A program made the translations under genes and the position numbers. A stretch of 64,000 bases of DNA. Source: Amazonocrinis nigriterrae CENA67 (GTDB lineage: Bacteria > Cyanobacteriota > Cyanobacteriia > Cyanobacteriales > Nostocaceae). Positions 1 through 8,606 of this stretch are shown here, piece after piece; within the stretch, counting starts at the first letter, position 1; each line of letters opens with the position of its first letter. The stretch spans positions 45,214 to 109,213 of the forward strand of contig NZ_JAECZC010000008.1 of NCBI RefSeq assembly GCF_016056305.1, read 5' to 3'. Below the pieces are notes generated by a model. The model was not told the DNA's origin. It did no database searches and saw only the letters and a list, made by a program, of their open reading frames with translations.

Positions 1-5
1 AAGAA

Positions 6-1343
6 ATGCGATTATTTATCGTTGTTTGGTTGGGGCAATTAATCGCTTTTACTGGTTCTAGCATCACTTCTTTTGCAATAGATATTTGGGTTTATCAAAG
101 CACTGGTTCTATCACCCAATTTGCTTTAGTCCTAGTATTTTCTACTGTGCCAATGATCCTGCTTTCTCCCTTCGTTGGTACTTTAATTGACCGATGGGAT
201 CGCCGTTTGATTTTACTGATTGCCAATTTCGGAATTAGCATTAGTCCCCTAGTGATTGGTAGTTTGTATATTTCTCAACAATTAGCAGTATGGCATGTAT
301 ACACCCTGGCTTTGATCCATTCAGTTTTCGCTAGTTTGCTATGGACTACCCTTGCTGCTTCCATAACTAGACTGGTACCAAAACAGCACTATAGTCGGGC
401 TAATGGTATGAGTTCTATATCTAACAGCATTGCCCGAATTGTTGCACCTCCTGTATCAGGTGCGTTGTTACCCCTAATTCATATTCCAGGGATTATCATA
501 ATCGATTTGTGCGCGACGGCGGTGGCTATCATTTGTTTGTTATTGATTCGTTTTCCCAAAATTACTTATACTAACGAAGCAGCAAAAAATAGTTCTATTT
601 GGCAAGATACTCTTGATGGATTCACCTATTTAATTACTCATCCTGGCTTATTAGGATTAACAATATCTATATCTTTTAACAGCTATATTATGGGGGGAAT
701 TGATATTCTAATTCCTCCTTTAGTATTAACTTTTGCTTCTACAAAAATCCTGGGTCTGGTTTCAGCTTGCTTTGGTATTGGTACTCTAATCGGTGGTTTG
801 CTGATGAGTATTGGAGGATGGTTAGAGCGTAAGCTCAATATAATATTGATGGCGATGTTAGCCAGTGGGCTATTGATTTTAGTTTCTGGTTGGAAATCTT
901 CTTTGAGTTATTTCATTTTTAGTATGTTGCTATGCTTTATCTTACAACCTATTATTGGTGGATTGTCACAAACTATCCTGCAAAACAAAGTGGAATTGAA
1001 TATGCAAGGTCGGGTGTTTTCGATCAAATCATCTCTTGAAATCGCCTCACTTACTCTAGGCTTTATATCTTTTGGGCCTTTAGCAGAAATGTTTGAACAC
1101 TTGATGGTTGCTGATGGTTATTTAGCAAAAAGCATTGGACAAATTATTGGTGTAGGTGCTGGTCGTGGTATTGGGCTACTTTTGTTAATCATGGGATTTG
1201 TGGTTATTCTAGCCACCGCTATTAGTTACTGTTTCCCTCGCTTGCGGTTTGTAGAAGATGAATATCCAGATGTAAATCTTGATACTTTTAATATCAGTAG
1301 TGAAAGCGATCGCACTGAAGATACTGTTGTATCTAGAACTTAA
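6..1343 (+). CDS. MFS transporter (MFS_3/EntS-like exporter)
   Basis: This is a multi-pass inner-membrane permease of 445 residues with about 12 hydrophobic segments. The loop between TM2 and TM3 (about residues 58-67, GTLIDRWDRR) fits the conserved MFS motif A. The last ~25 residues are acidic and hydrophilic. The family exports small molecules such as siderophores and drugs by proton antiport. Its place at the edge of a biosynthetic locus suggests it exports that product, but this is inference. Only five bases of upstream sequence are in the window, so the start codon and ribosome binding site cannot be checked; the protein could extend further upstream. The length is normal for the family. 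Confidence 0.8.
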   Translation: MRLFIVVWLGQLIAFTGSSITSFAIDIWVYQSTGSITQFALVLVFSTVPMILLSPFVGTLIDRWDRRLILLIANFGISISPLVIGSLYISQQLAVWHVYTLALIHSVFASLLWTTLAASITRLVPKQHYSRANGMSSISNSIARIVAPPVSGALLPLIHIPGIIIIDLCATAVAIICLLLIRFPKITYTNEAAKNSSIWQDTLDGFTYLITHPGLLGLTISISFNSYIMGGIDILIPPLVLTFASTKILGLVSACFGIGTLIGGLLMSIGGWLERKLNIILMAMLASGLLILVSGWKSSLSYFIFSMLLCFILQPIIGGLSQTILQNKVELNMQGRVFSIKSSLEIASLTLGFISFGPLAEMFEHLMVADGYLAKSIGQIIGVGAGRGIGLLLLIMGFVVILATAISYCFPRLRFVEDEYPDVNLDTFNISSESDRTEDTVVSRT

Positions 1344-1388
1344 ACTCAAATCATTCTGCTTTCTAAAATAAATCTAAAAGCATCTGAT

Positions 1389-1439
1389 ACAGCATCAATA
1401 ATCATGTATCATACACCACATGATATTGATTAATGCTGT
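1389..1439. promoter_or_regulatory. Imperfect inverted repeats upstream of the aminotransferase
   Basis: ACAGCAT and CATG at 1389-1406 pair with CATG and ATGCTGT at 1419-1439, with ATTGAT-type bases in between. An overlapping alternative pairs GATATTG with CAATATC about 12 bases downstream. Two mutually exclusive hairpins directly before the start codon could be an operator or attenuator, or a decayed repeat. No function is shown. Confidence 0.35.
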
Positions 1440-1460
1440 GTACAATATCAATAAACAATA

Positions 1461-2684
1461 ATGCAAAAATACATTGTTCCTTATATCTGTAAGGGAAGTT
1501 TATTTGGAGAAGAAGAAATAGAAGCAGTAGCAAATCTTCTTCGTAGTGACGAACCGCTGGCTTTTGGCTCTGAACGTACTCAATTTGAAACAGAATTTGC
1601 CAATTTTATTGGCACAAAGTATGCCTTAACCGTTACCAACTGCACAGTAGGACTAGAATTTGCCACACATTTAATAGGCTTAAAACCTGGTGATGAAGTT
1701 ATCGCTACTCCTTTCACATATCAAGCAACTCTCTTACCCTTACTAGATAAAGAAGTAAAGGTGCGATTCTGTGACATTGACCCTAATTCATTGTCTATTA
1801 ATCCTAATAATATTCAATCTCTGATTACAGCCAAAACCCGCGCTATATACTTAACTCACTATGGTGGGTATATGGCAGATATGAACCCAATTATGGAGTT
1901 AGCCAATCAACATAACATCATTGTGATTGAAGATTGCGCCCATGCTAATGGTAGTAAATATCAAGGGAAAATGGCTGGCTCAATCGGTCATATTGGCTGT
2001 TTTAGTTTCCAATCTCTCAAGAATATGTCAACCTTGGGACAAGGAGGAATGTTGACCTTTAACAATGATAGATGGTTTGAGATCATCAAAAAAATTAGAG
2101 CAGCAGAACCAGATGCAGATTTTGTTTCCTGTGAAAGTATTGAATTTGGTAATTATGGTAAGCCAGCTTATGGGATTTATGGGCATGAAAAAAACTCATA
2201 CACCCATGAATGCACAGCTATCCGTCATACTGGAACTAATTCAACGTTGAGTGAACCAGCCTGTGCTGTAGGACGAATTCAACTAACTAAACTCAATAGT
2301 TTTAATCAGAGAAGAAAAAATATTGCAGCTTATTTAAATCAAGAATTATCAAGTATTCCAGAAATACGTGTACAGAAATGGGCGAGTGGCTATGAACATG
2401 TTCAGCATCTATATACGTTTTTTCTAAAATCAGATTCTCGCTTAAATCGGGATGAATTTGCAGCCAATCTAGAAGCAGCAGGAATTCAAATTATTTTGCG
2501 ATATTTTCCCCTACATCTGCTCCCAGAATGGAGACTAAAAGGACATAAATTTGGAGAATGCCCCACAACCGAAAAAATTTGGTTTGAACAGTTAATCAAT
2601 CTTCCTTGTTATCCGGCGATGACAGATGAACAAGTGATTTATATGGCAGATAAAATTGTAGAAATTATCAAAAAAAAGCATTAA
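1461..2684 (+). CDS. DegT/DnrJ/EryC1/StrS family PLP aminotransferase
   Basis: This is a fold-type I PLP enzyme of 407 residues. Visible features are the EDCAH motif (157-161, whose Asp contacts the pyridine nitrogen) and the Schiff-base lysine K187 in the SLKNMSTLGQGG segment. The family mostly transaminates keto-sugar nucleotides, and some members act on cyclitols or other secondary-metabolite ketones. It lies 117 bp after the MFS gene and 38 bp before a sterol-desaturase-family gene. In this context it could make an amino sugar for a glycoside or put nitrogen directly on the triterpenoid. No nucleotide-sugar dehydratase is nearby, so the substrate is open. The length is typical and both key residues are intact. 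Confidence 0.88.
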   Translation: MQKYIVPYICKGSLFGEEEIEAVANLLRSDEPLAFGSERTQFETEFANFIGTKYALTVTNCTVGLEFATHLIGLKPGDEVIATPFTYQATLLPLLDKEVKVRFCDIDPNSLSINPNNIQSLITAKTRAIYLTHYGGYMADMNPIMELANQHNIIVIEDCAHANGSKYQGKMAGSIGHIGCFSFQSLKNMSTLGQGGMLTFNNDRWFEIIKKIRAAEPDADFVSCESIEFGNYGKPAYGIYGHEKNSYTHECTAIRHTGTNSTLSEPACAVGRIQLTKLNSFNQRRKNIAAYLNQELSSIPEIRVQKWASGYEHVQHLYTFFLKSDSRLNRDEFAANLEAAGIQIILRYFPLHLLPEWRLKGHKFGECPTTEKIWFEQLINLPCYPAMTDEQVIYMADKIVEIIKKKH

Positions 2685-2722
2685 CAGCCAATTACAAATC
2701 TATAAGTAAACTAGTTATTACC

Positions 2723-3466
2723 ATGAAACAATTACTGATAAATTGGCTAGAGATTTTTTTATTTGGTGCTGTACTCTGGCTTTGGGAAATTGCCGATCCA
2801 CGGACAGAAATTAAATATATCACTGAATACCCTAAAGAGTTGTTGAACTGGGTAGCGAGATTTTTATTTGATATTATTCTGACTTTAGGATTCGCCTACT
2901 GTTTACGGTTTTTATTTACCCCAACGCTTCTAGATGCAGTTGCAAATACTGGTATTTTATCACTGCCGTTATGGGTAAGAGTAATTATTTGCTATTTATT
3001 ATCAGACTTTACTTACTACCTCATTCATCGAGCAATGCATAGTTATCAGTTTTTGTGGCTAACTCATAAATGGCATCATTCCATTGATGTGGTGTGGTGG
3101 TTAGCTGGTATGAGAGTCAGCTTTATGAGTTTATTCTTGCTGCGGTTTGCTGTGCTTTGGGTGCCACTTTTACAACTGCCTATAGAAACTCTGATTGTCA
3201 TGATACTCTACAGTGCCACAACTCATGTCAATGTTAAATCCCACCCTTGGATGGGAATTATAGAATGGATTTTTGTCACACCTCGCTTTCACTGCATCCA
3301 TCATTGTTCTAGTACCAAAGTGCAGGGTAAAAATTTAGGTGGTATGTTTACCTTTTTTGATAGAATTTTTGGCACTTATGTCAACCCAGAGACTATTAAC
3401 GTAGAGGAGGAAAAATTCGGTTTAGGAGATGAGCAGATAACAGCAAAAATGATTGTAGGGATATGA
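2723..3466 (+). CDS. Sterol desaturase / fatty acid hydroxylase superfamily membrane oxygenase
   Basis: This is a 247-residue membrane di-iron oxygenase. The three histidine boxes are complete: HX3H at 102-106, HX2HH at 115-119 and HX2HH at 190-194, with extra His at 168 and 174. Hydrophobic segments precede the first box and lie between the second and third. Relatives include ERG3 C5-desaturase, ERG25 C4-methyl oxidase and carotenoid or alkylglycerol hydroxylases. Sequence alone cannot separate these activities. The stop codon overlaps the next gene by 4 bp (ATGA), which indicates translational coupling. Its nearness to sterol-type genes makes a triterpenoid substrate plausible. Confidence 0.85.
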   Translation: MKQLLINWLEIFLFGAVLWLWEIADPRTEIKYITEYPKELLNWVARFLFDIILTLGFAYCLRFLFTPTLLDAVANTGILSLPLWVRVIICYLLSDFTYYLIHRAMHSYQFLWLTHKWHHSIDVVWWLAGMRVSFMSLFLLRFAVLWVPLLQLPIETLIVMILYSATTHVNVKSHPWMGIIEWIFVTPRFHCIHHCSSTKVQGKNLGGMFTFFDRIFGTYVNPETINVEEEKFGLGDEQITAKMIVGI

Positions 3467-5238
3467 AAACTTGGCAGCAATTTAAAATTCTAGGCTTTCG
3501 GATTTGGCTGATTTTACTAGTTTTAATAACTTCTATAACAGTAATTAGATACTACTCATTTTATCCTAAAAGCAAAGCTGTACCTGTCTCGAAGATAATT
3601 ACTAGCCTTTCTGTATATCCTAAGACTTTTAACCCAGCACTCGATGAGTATCCTAGTCTTGTAGGTTATACCCATGAAGGGTTAGTGAGTGAAAATAATC
3701 AAGGAGTAATTCAACCTAGTCTTGCAGAATCTTGGCAGATTTCTGAAGATAAAAAAGAAATTATTTTTACTCTGAGGTCAGGACTAAAATGGTCAGATGG
3801 ACAGCCAATTACCACAGATGATGTAGTGTTTACTTACCGAGATATTTTTCTGAATAAAACTATTCCTACTAATGGGCAAGATTTATTGAGAATTGGTAAA
3901 AATCGTACTTTTCCATCTGTCGAAAAAATTGGTAATCTGCAAGTTAAATTCACTCTACCTGAACCTTATTTTCCCTTCATCAGAGCAACAAAGCTACCCA
4001 TATTACCTGCTCATGTTTTACGCCAAGTTGTCAATATAAAAGATGAAAATGGAAAATCTTTGTTTTTATCAACTTGGGCTAATGATACTCCTTCTGAAAA
4101 AATGGTTGCCAATGGCCCGTATAAGATAGAAGGTTTTGTTCCTGGAGAGCGGATATTTTTTCGCAAAAATCCTTATTACTGGCGCAAAGATCAACAAGGT
4201 AATTCTCTACCTTATATTGACAGAATAATTTGGCAAACTATTGATAGTACAGATAATGCTATTATTCAGTTCCGCGCTCAAGGATTAGACTATATTGGTC
4301 TTGATCCGAGCTATTTCTCTCTATTGAAACGAGAAGAGAAAAAAGGAAATTTTACCATTTATAATGGTGGTGCTTCTTTGTATGTCTCTCATATTAGTTT
4401 TAATCTCAACCAAGGTAGTCGCAATGGTAAACCCTTAGTTGATCCGATTAAATCTGGGTGGTTTAATAATTTGGCATTTAGACAAGCGATCGCATTCGGA
4501 ATTGATCGTCAAAGTCTGCTAAATAACGTATATGCAGGATTGGGAGAAATTGCTACTTCCTATCTTCCTATTCAAAGTCCCTATTATCTTTCTACCCAAG
4601 CAGGTTTAAAATATTATGAATACAATCCCACAAAAGCTAAAGAATTACTGATAAAAGCAGGCTTTAAATATAATAGTCAAGGTAGGCTATTAGATAAACA
4701 GGGAAATTTAGTTAGGTTTACCTTAATTACAATTGCTAGTGAAAAAATACTAGAAAAAATCGCAGTACATATTCAACAAGATTTAAATAAAATTGGTATT
4801 CAAGTTGATGTCAATCCTGTAGCTTTGGGATTATTTATAGACAAAATTGTTAACTCTTTGGATTGGGATTGTCATGTAGTACCTCTAAAGTATCCTGTAG
4901 AACCAAATGAGATGGCTAGTGTTTTCTTACCTGAAGGTGGGTTTCATGTATATAATCAGCAACCCCAAAGAGGACAACAACCAATCACAGGACGAAAAGT
5001 AGCAGATTGGGAACGAAAAATTGGTAATCTCTATGTGCAAGGCGCTACAGAATTTGATGAAGTCAAACGTAAAGCTATCTATGCAGAAGCGCAACGGCTA
5101 GCATTGGAGTATCTACCATTTATTTATTTGGTTAAACCTTTGGAATTAGCAGCTATGAGAAATCGTATCCAGGGATTTAAATATTCTGCTTCCAGTGAGC
5201 CATTTTGGAATATTTATGAATTGAAAGTGGTTAAATAG
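3463..5238 (+). CDS. ABC-type peptide/nickel substrate-binding protein (SBP family 5), membrane-anchored
   Basis: The protein has 591 residues and the fold signature of OppA/DppA-type binding proteins, seen in the SLAESWQISEDKKEIIFTLR and LKWSDGQPITTDDVVFTYRD regions. An N-terminal hydrophobic helix at about 11-30 is followed by a polar periplasmic domain. No lipobox cysteine is seen, so it is probably anchored by an uncleaved signal or secreted. No permease or ATPase gene is adjacent. It starts inside the 3' end of the hydroxylase gene with a 4-bp overlap, so the two are co-translated. Orphan SBPs in biosynthetic loci can serve as product binders, but no ligand can be assigned. Confidence 0.83.
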   Translation: MKTWQQFKILGFRIWLILLVLITSITVIRYYSFYPKSKAVPVSKIITSLSVYPKTFNPALDEYPSLVGYTHEGLVSENNQGVIQPSLAESWQISEDKKEIIFTLRSGLKWSDGQPITTDDVVFTYRDIFLNKTIPTNGQDLLRIGKNRTFPSVEKIGNLQVKFTLPEPYFPFIRATKLPILPAHVLRQVVNIKDENGKSLFLSTWANDTPSEKMVANGPYKIEGFVPGERIFFRKNPYYWRKDQQGNSLPYIDRIIWQTIDSTDNAIIQFRAQGLDYIGLDPSYFSLLKREEKKGNFTIYNGGASLYVSHISFNLNQGSRNGKPLVDPIKSGWFNNLAFRQAIAFGIDRQSLLNNVYAGLGEIATSYLPIQSPYYLSTQAGLKYYEYNPTKAKELLIKAGFKYNSQGRLLDKQGNLVRFTLITIASEKILEKIAVHIQQDLNKIGIQVDVNPVALGLFIDKIVNSLDWDCHVVPLKYPVEPNEMASVFLPEGGFHVYNQQPQRGQQPITGRKVADWERKIGNLYVQGATEFDEVKRKAIYAEAQRLALEYLPFIYLVKPLELAAMRNRIQGFKYSASSEPFWNIYELKVVK

Positions 5239-5243
5239 TACTT

Positions 5244-5339
5244 ATACCAATTCGTAATTCGTAATTCGTAATTAAGAAAGTCAGATATGGCCTGAGTTTC
5301 GGGGTTGGAATGTGTTGCAGGATTTGAGAGAATTGGTAT
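5244..5339. repeat. MITE-like element with ATACCAATTC ends and ATTCGTA heptamers
   Basis: A perfect 10-bp inverted pair, ATACCAATTC (5244-5253) and GAATTGGTAT (5330-5339), bounds 96 bp. Inside are three tandem ATTCGTA heptamers (5250-5270), the STRR type seen in heterocystous cyanobacteria. It sits between convergent genes and could also act as a bidirectional hairpin. Confidence 0.6.
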
Positions 5340-5341
5340 TA

Positions 5342-6523
5342 CTAACGAAATCGATATTTTAAGCGATGGATTGGCTGCTCTATAAACTGCCAAGAAAATG
5401 CTGCGATCGCATATGCAATGGCTACATAAACAGGAAACATAAACCAGGGGCCAGCTATGTAACCTGGGGGTACTATTGGCGGAGTTATTGGAGGCAAAAT
5501 TGGACTCAAAAGCGGTAAGAGGTGGTTAAAGAACACTTCTGGAATATCACCATGATACACATAAAGCCCGTAGCTAATTTGTCCTGAGTAAACCAACCAA
5601 GGATGATGCAAAATTTCTCCTAATAAACCTTTTATTCCCTGTGCTGTATAACCAACAATAGCTACCCCTGCTATACCAACTACCACATCCATGAATAATA
5701 CTAATATTGGTTGTACTTCTGCTTGAAGAGGAAAATGCAGTAGTATAAAGCATCCAGATAGTAACGGTATTCCTACGCATAATGCCACCTTTAAAAACTT
5801 CTGTACTATTTCAAAATGATATTGATGAAGTAAAGCCAAAATTGCTCCCATTGCTAAGGTATCAAAGTTATTAAAAGGTAGTTGATATGCTTGTAAAATT
5901 GGGAGGTGATAAACTATGCCAATACCCCGTAAGATGGGTGAAGTCATTACCAAACCGATAGTTATAGGGAGGAGCGATCGCACTGGTAAAAACATCAGTA
6001 TTAATGGCATTATTAGATAAAACTGGGCTTCCACAGCCAATGACCAAAGATGCGCCCTACTAACCATCGTGGGTTCGAGAGCAAAAAGCCAATTTTGTCC
6101 ATATAAAATAAACACCCACAAATATTTTCCTTTACCTGGAAATATGAATATTGAGGTAATCAGGTAGATAAAATAAACTGGCGACAGCCGTAAAAACCGA
6201 CGCATAAAAAAGTTTTTCAAGCCTTGCCAATAAGAAATATTTCCTGCTTCATATTCTTGGCGGGATTTGAGTAGAATGCCAGTAATCAAAAAGCCACTCA
6301 ATACGAAAAAAACCCGAACTCCTAACCATCCCCAAGGTAAGAAAGTCCGAATAGGATTAGATGGTTCTAAATAATGTTCTATGAAAACAGCAAAAATTGC
6401 CAATGCTCGCAAACCATCAAGCTGTGGCATATACTGTCGTGGTTTATAATTGACGACTGTATTTTGCTCATCATTTGTCACAAACTGAGGAAATTTTAAC
6501 AGAGGGGTAAAAGATTTGTTCAC
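5342..6523 (-). CDS. Acyltransferase family 3 (OafA/YrhL-like) membrane protein
   Basis: This is a 393-residue membrane acyltransferase with about ten TM segments. It shows the family's N-terminal PQLDGLRALAI motif, the catalytic-type His at about 50 (FIEHY), an R-rich loop RRFLRLSPVYF and SLAVEAQFYL, which is normally SLAVEEQFYL. A Pro-rich loop lies near 330-345. The family transfers acetyl or other acyl groups to sugars, lipids or antibiotics at the cytoplasmic membrane. As the last gene of the long minus-strand run, 45 bp after a Rieske gene, it may acylate the finished triterpenoid or its sugar. That role is inferred. Confidence 0.85.
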   Translation of the reverse strand: MNKSFTPLLKFPQFVTNDEQNTVVNYKPRQYMPQLDGLRALAIFAVFIEHYLEPSNPIRTFLPWGWLGVRVFFVLSGFLITGILLKSRQEYEAGNISYWQGLKNFFMRRFLRLSPVYFIYLITSIFIFPGKGKYLWVFILYGQNWLFALEPTMVSRAHLWSLAVEAQFYLIMPLILMFLPVRSLLPITIGLVMTSPILRGIGIVYHLPILQAYQLPFNNFDTLAMGAILALLHQYHFEIVQKFLKVALCVGIPLLSGCFILLHFPLQAEVQPILVLFMDVVVGIAGVAIVGYTAQGIKGLLGEILHHPWLVYSGQISYGLYVYHGDIPEVFFNHLLPLLSPILPPITPPIVPPGYIAGPWFMFPVYVAIAYAIAAFSWQFIEQPIHRLKYRFR

Positions 6524-6568
6524 AAATCATTGGTGATAATTAGACAATATTAAATAAAATTTTGGTGA

Positions 6569-7567
6569 TTAGTTAACCAAAATTTTACTATTACTAGAAA
6601 CATAACTATAAAATTGACTCGCCCAACGTCGATACTGCATAAGTGGGCCGTCATCCTCACACAAAAGAGGTGAAAATCTATATATTTTATTTTCTAAAAT
6701 TGGTACATCCTTGGCTGTTTCTGTGAAAATCGTTTGCATCAGCTTTTCCTCAAAAGCCTCATTTTCAGCTTCAGTAGGAAGTTTTTTAAAAGTGATAAGC
6801 AAATGATTTTCAACATACTCTTGATCAATAGGAGTAGTCAAAGTTAATATATTAATCTCTTGCAAAAAATCTTCGCTTTCGTCACCAGTTTTACCAGGAA
6901 AATAATAATCTAGGTTATATCCTAAGCCGTAGTAAGTGTATTCAACATAACTTTCTTTTACCAATGACGTATCTTCATCTGTACTAAAACGCCAGAGTAA
7001 TTTTGCACCATCTGTCTCAAAGCTGAGAACTTTAACCGTATTAGCTCCATGAATAAACTTGAGGTGAGACGTGTCTAAAGGGTTCTCTTGAATTTCTTGA
7101 ATATGAGAGCGCAACCGCCATTGAGCAGCACAACGGAATGGACTCCATGTTAGTGAATTATACTCTTTTAATTTGGGAATTTCCCAAGTTGGTGCTTCAC
7201 CTTCAGCGTGATACCACACCATAATTAAACCGTTAACTTCCCGCACTAACCAAGGTTTAATATGAGCTTTAGCAGGTATTTTATGAGTATAAGGAATGTC
7301 TATACATCGTCCTTCGCCATGAAAACGCCAACCATGAAAAGGACATTGAATAGTATTCTCAACAACACAACCACCATAGCCTAAGTGTGCGCCTAAATGG
7401 GGACAGTGAGCATCCATAACGTGAGCTATGCCGTCTTCAGTGCGAAACAACACTAAATCTTGACCGAAATAATGTAGAGGTTTAACTTCTTTAATGGCTA
7501 ACTCATTGCTATAACCTACGCGAAACCAGCCATTGGGAAAGGATGTAAAAGGAAATCGAGATTTCAT
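6569..7567 (-). CDS. Neverland/DAF-36-like Rieske oxygenase, copy 1
   Basis: A two-domain Rieske non-heme iron oxygenase of 332 residues. The [2Fe-2S] ligands are C55-P-H57 and C75-PF-H78. The mononuclear iron site is N162-x2-D165-x2-H168-x4-H173 within SHIQEIQENPLD. The PNGW start, CPHLGAHLGYGG and the VNGLIMVWYHAE region match cholesterol 7-desaturases (Neverland/DAF-36), which use O2 and electrons from a reductase. An upstream GTG at 7576 is in frame, but ATG 7567 matches the start of the paralogues. The first ~68 residues are identical to copy 2 although the C-terminal halves differ. The substrate is presumably the locus triterpenoid. Confidence 0.9.
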   Translation of the reverse strand: MKSRFPFTSFPNGWFRVGYSNELAIKEVKPLHYFGQDLVLFRTEDGIAHVMDAHCPHLGAHLGYGGCVVENTIQCPFHGWRFHGEGRCIDIPYTHKIPAKAHIKPWLVREVNGLIMVWYHAEGEAPTWEIPKLKEYNSLTWSPFRCAAQWRLRSHIQEIQENPLDTSHLKFIHGANTVKVLSFETDGAKLLWRFSTDEDTSLVKESYVEYTYYGLGYNLDYYFPGKTGDESEDFLQEINILTLTTPIDQEYVENHLLITFKKLPTEAENEAFEEKLMQTIFTETAKDVPILENKIYRFSPLLCEDDGPLMQYRRWASQFYSYVSSNSKILVN

Positions 7568-7620
7568 ATTGAACACAAGTTTTATAATTGATTAGCTGGA
7601 ACTTTACAAGTACTTAAAGA

Positions 7621-8586
7621 CTAATTGGAATAAAATTGTCCAGCCCATTGTCGAAACTTCAGAATCTGACCTTCGCCCTCACACAATAGAGGAGAAGTGC
7701 GATAAACTTTGTGTTCAAAAATATTATTATCTTTAGATGACTCCCTTTTAAGTGTCTCTAGAGCAGACTTTTCTAACTCAGCTGTTTCTTCTGCATCAGC
7801 CAGCTTTTTGAGACTAAAAAATTGATGACCTTCTACATATTCTTGATCAATGGGAGTAGCCAGAGCTACGATAAGAATCTCTCCAGGATTATCATTACCA
7901 GGATGACTATGGACAACACAGTAACCAAAACCATAGAAACTAACATCAATGTAGTTTTCAATGTTTAAGGTTTCATCTTCCGAATCTGGATAGTCATTAA
8001 GAACCCATTGCCAGTGCAACATTGTACCTTCTGTCTGTACAAGCTTACCTTTAGCAGAACTAACTCCATGTAAAAATTCTACATGAGCCATATCCATGAC
8101 ATTTTCAGCAATTTCTTGCACATGAGAGTAAATCTTGTTTACTCCCACTGTCCGAAAGGGAGTCCATTGTGGCGAATTATATTCAGGTAATTCTGGTATT
8201 TCCCAAGTTGGTGCTTTTCCTTCGGCGTGATACCACACCAAAATTAACCCGTAAATTTCTCGCACATACCAAGGTTTCACCTGAGCTTTGGAGGGTATCT
8301 TTTTAGTGTAAGGAATTTCTACACAATTACCTTCGCCATTAAAGCACCAACCGTGAAAGGGACATTGAATTGTCTCACCTTTGACGCACCCACCATAACC
8401 CAAATGTGCGCCTAAATGGGGACAGTGAGCATCCATAACATGAGCTATTCCGTCTTCAGTGCGAAACAAGACTAAATCTTGACCGAAATAATGTAGAGGT
8501 TTAACTTCTTTAATGGCTAATTCATTGCTATAACCAACGCGAAACCAACCATTAGGAAAGGATGTAAAAGGAAATCTAGATTTCAT
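7621..8586 (-). CDS. Neverland/DAF-36-like Rieske oxygenase, copy 2
   Basis: This 321-residue paralogue has the complete Rieske ligands (C55, H57, C75, H78) and iron site (N162, D165, H168, H173, from ENVMDMAHVEFLH). It is slightly short at the C terminus compared with the 330-337 residue copies, ending just after the conserved GQFYSN region. It begins 20 bp after copy 3 stops and ends 53 bp before copy 1 starts, so the three form a tandem array read from high to low coordinates. Its N-terminal third is nearly identical to copy 1 at DNA level, while the substrate-binding half has diverged. Confidence 0.9.
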   Translation of the reverse strand: MKSRFPFTSFPNGWFRVGYSNELAIKEVKPLHYFGQDLVLFRTEDGIAHVMDAHCPHLGAHLGYGGCVKGETIQCPFHGWCFNGEGNCVEIPYTKKIPSKAQVKPWYVREIYGLILVWYHAEGKAPTWEIPELPEYNSPQWTPFRTVGVNKIYSHVQEIAENVMDMAHVEFLHGVSSAKGKLVQTEGTMLHWQWVLNDYPDSEDETLNIENYIDVSFYGFGYCVVHSHPGNDNPGEILIVALATPIDQEYVEGHQFFSLKKLADAEETAELEKSALETLKRESSKDNNIFEHKVYRTSPLLCEGEGQILKFRQWAGQFYSN

Positions 8587-8606
8587 ATTCGTGTCTATAA
8601 AAATGG

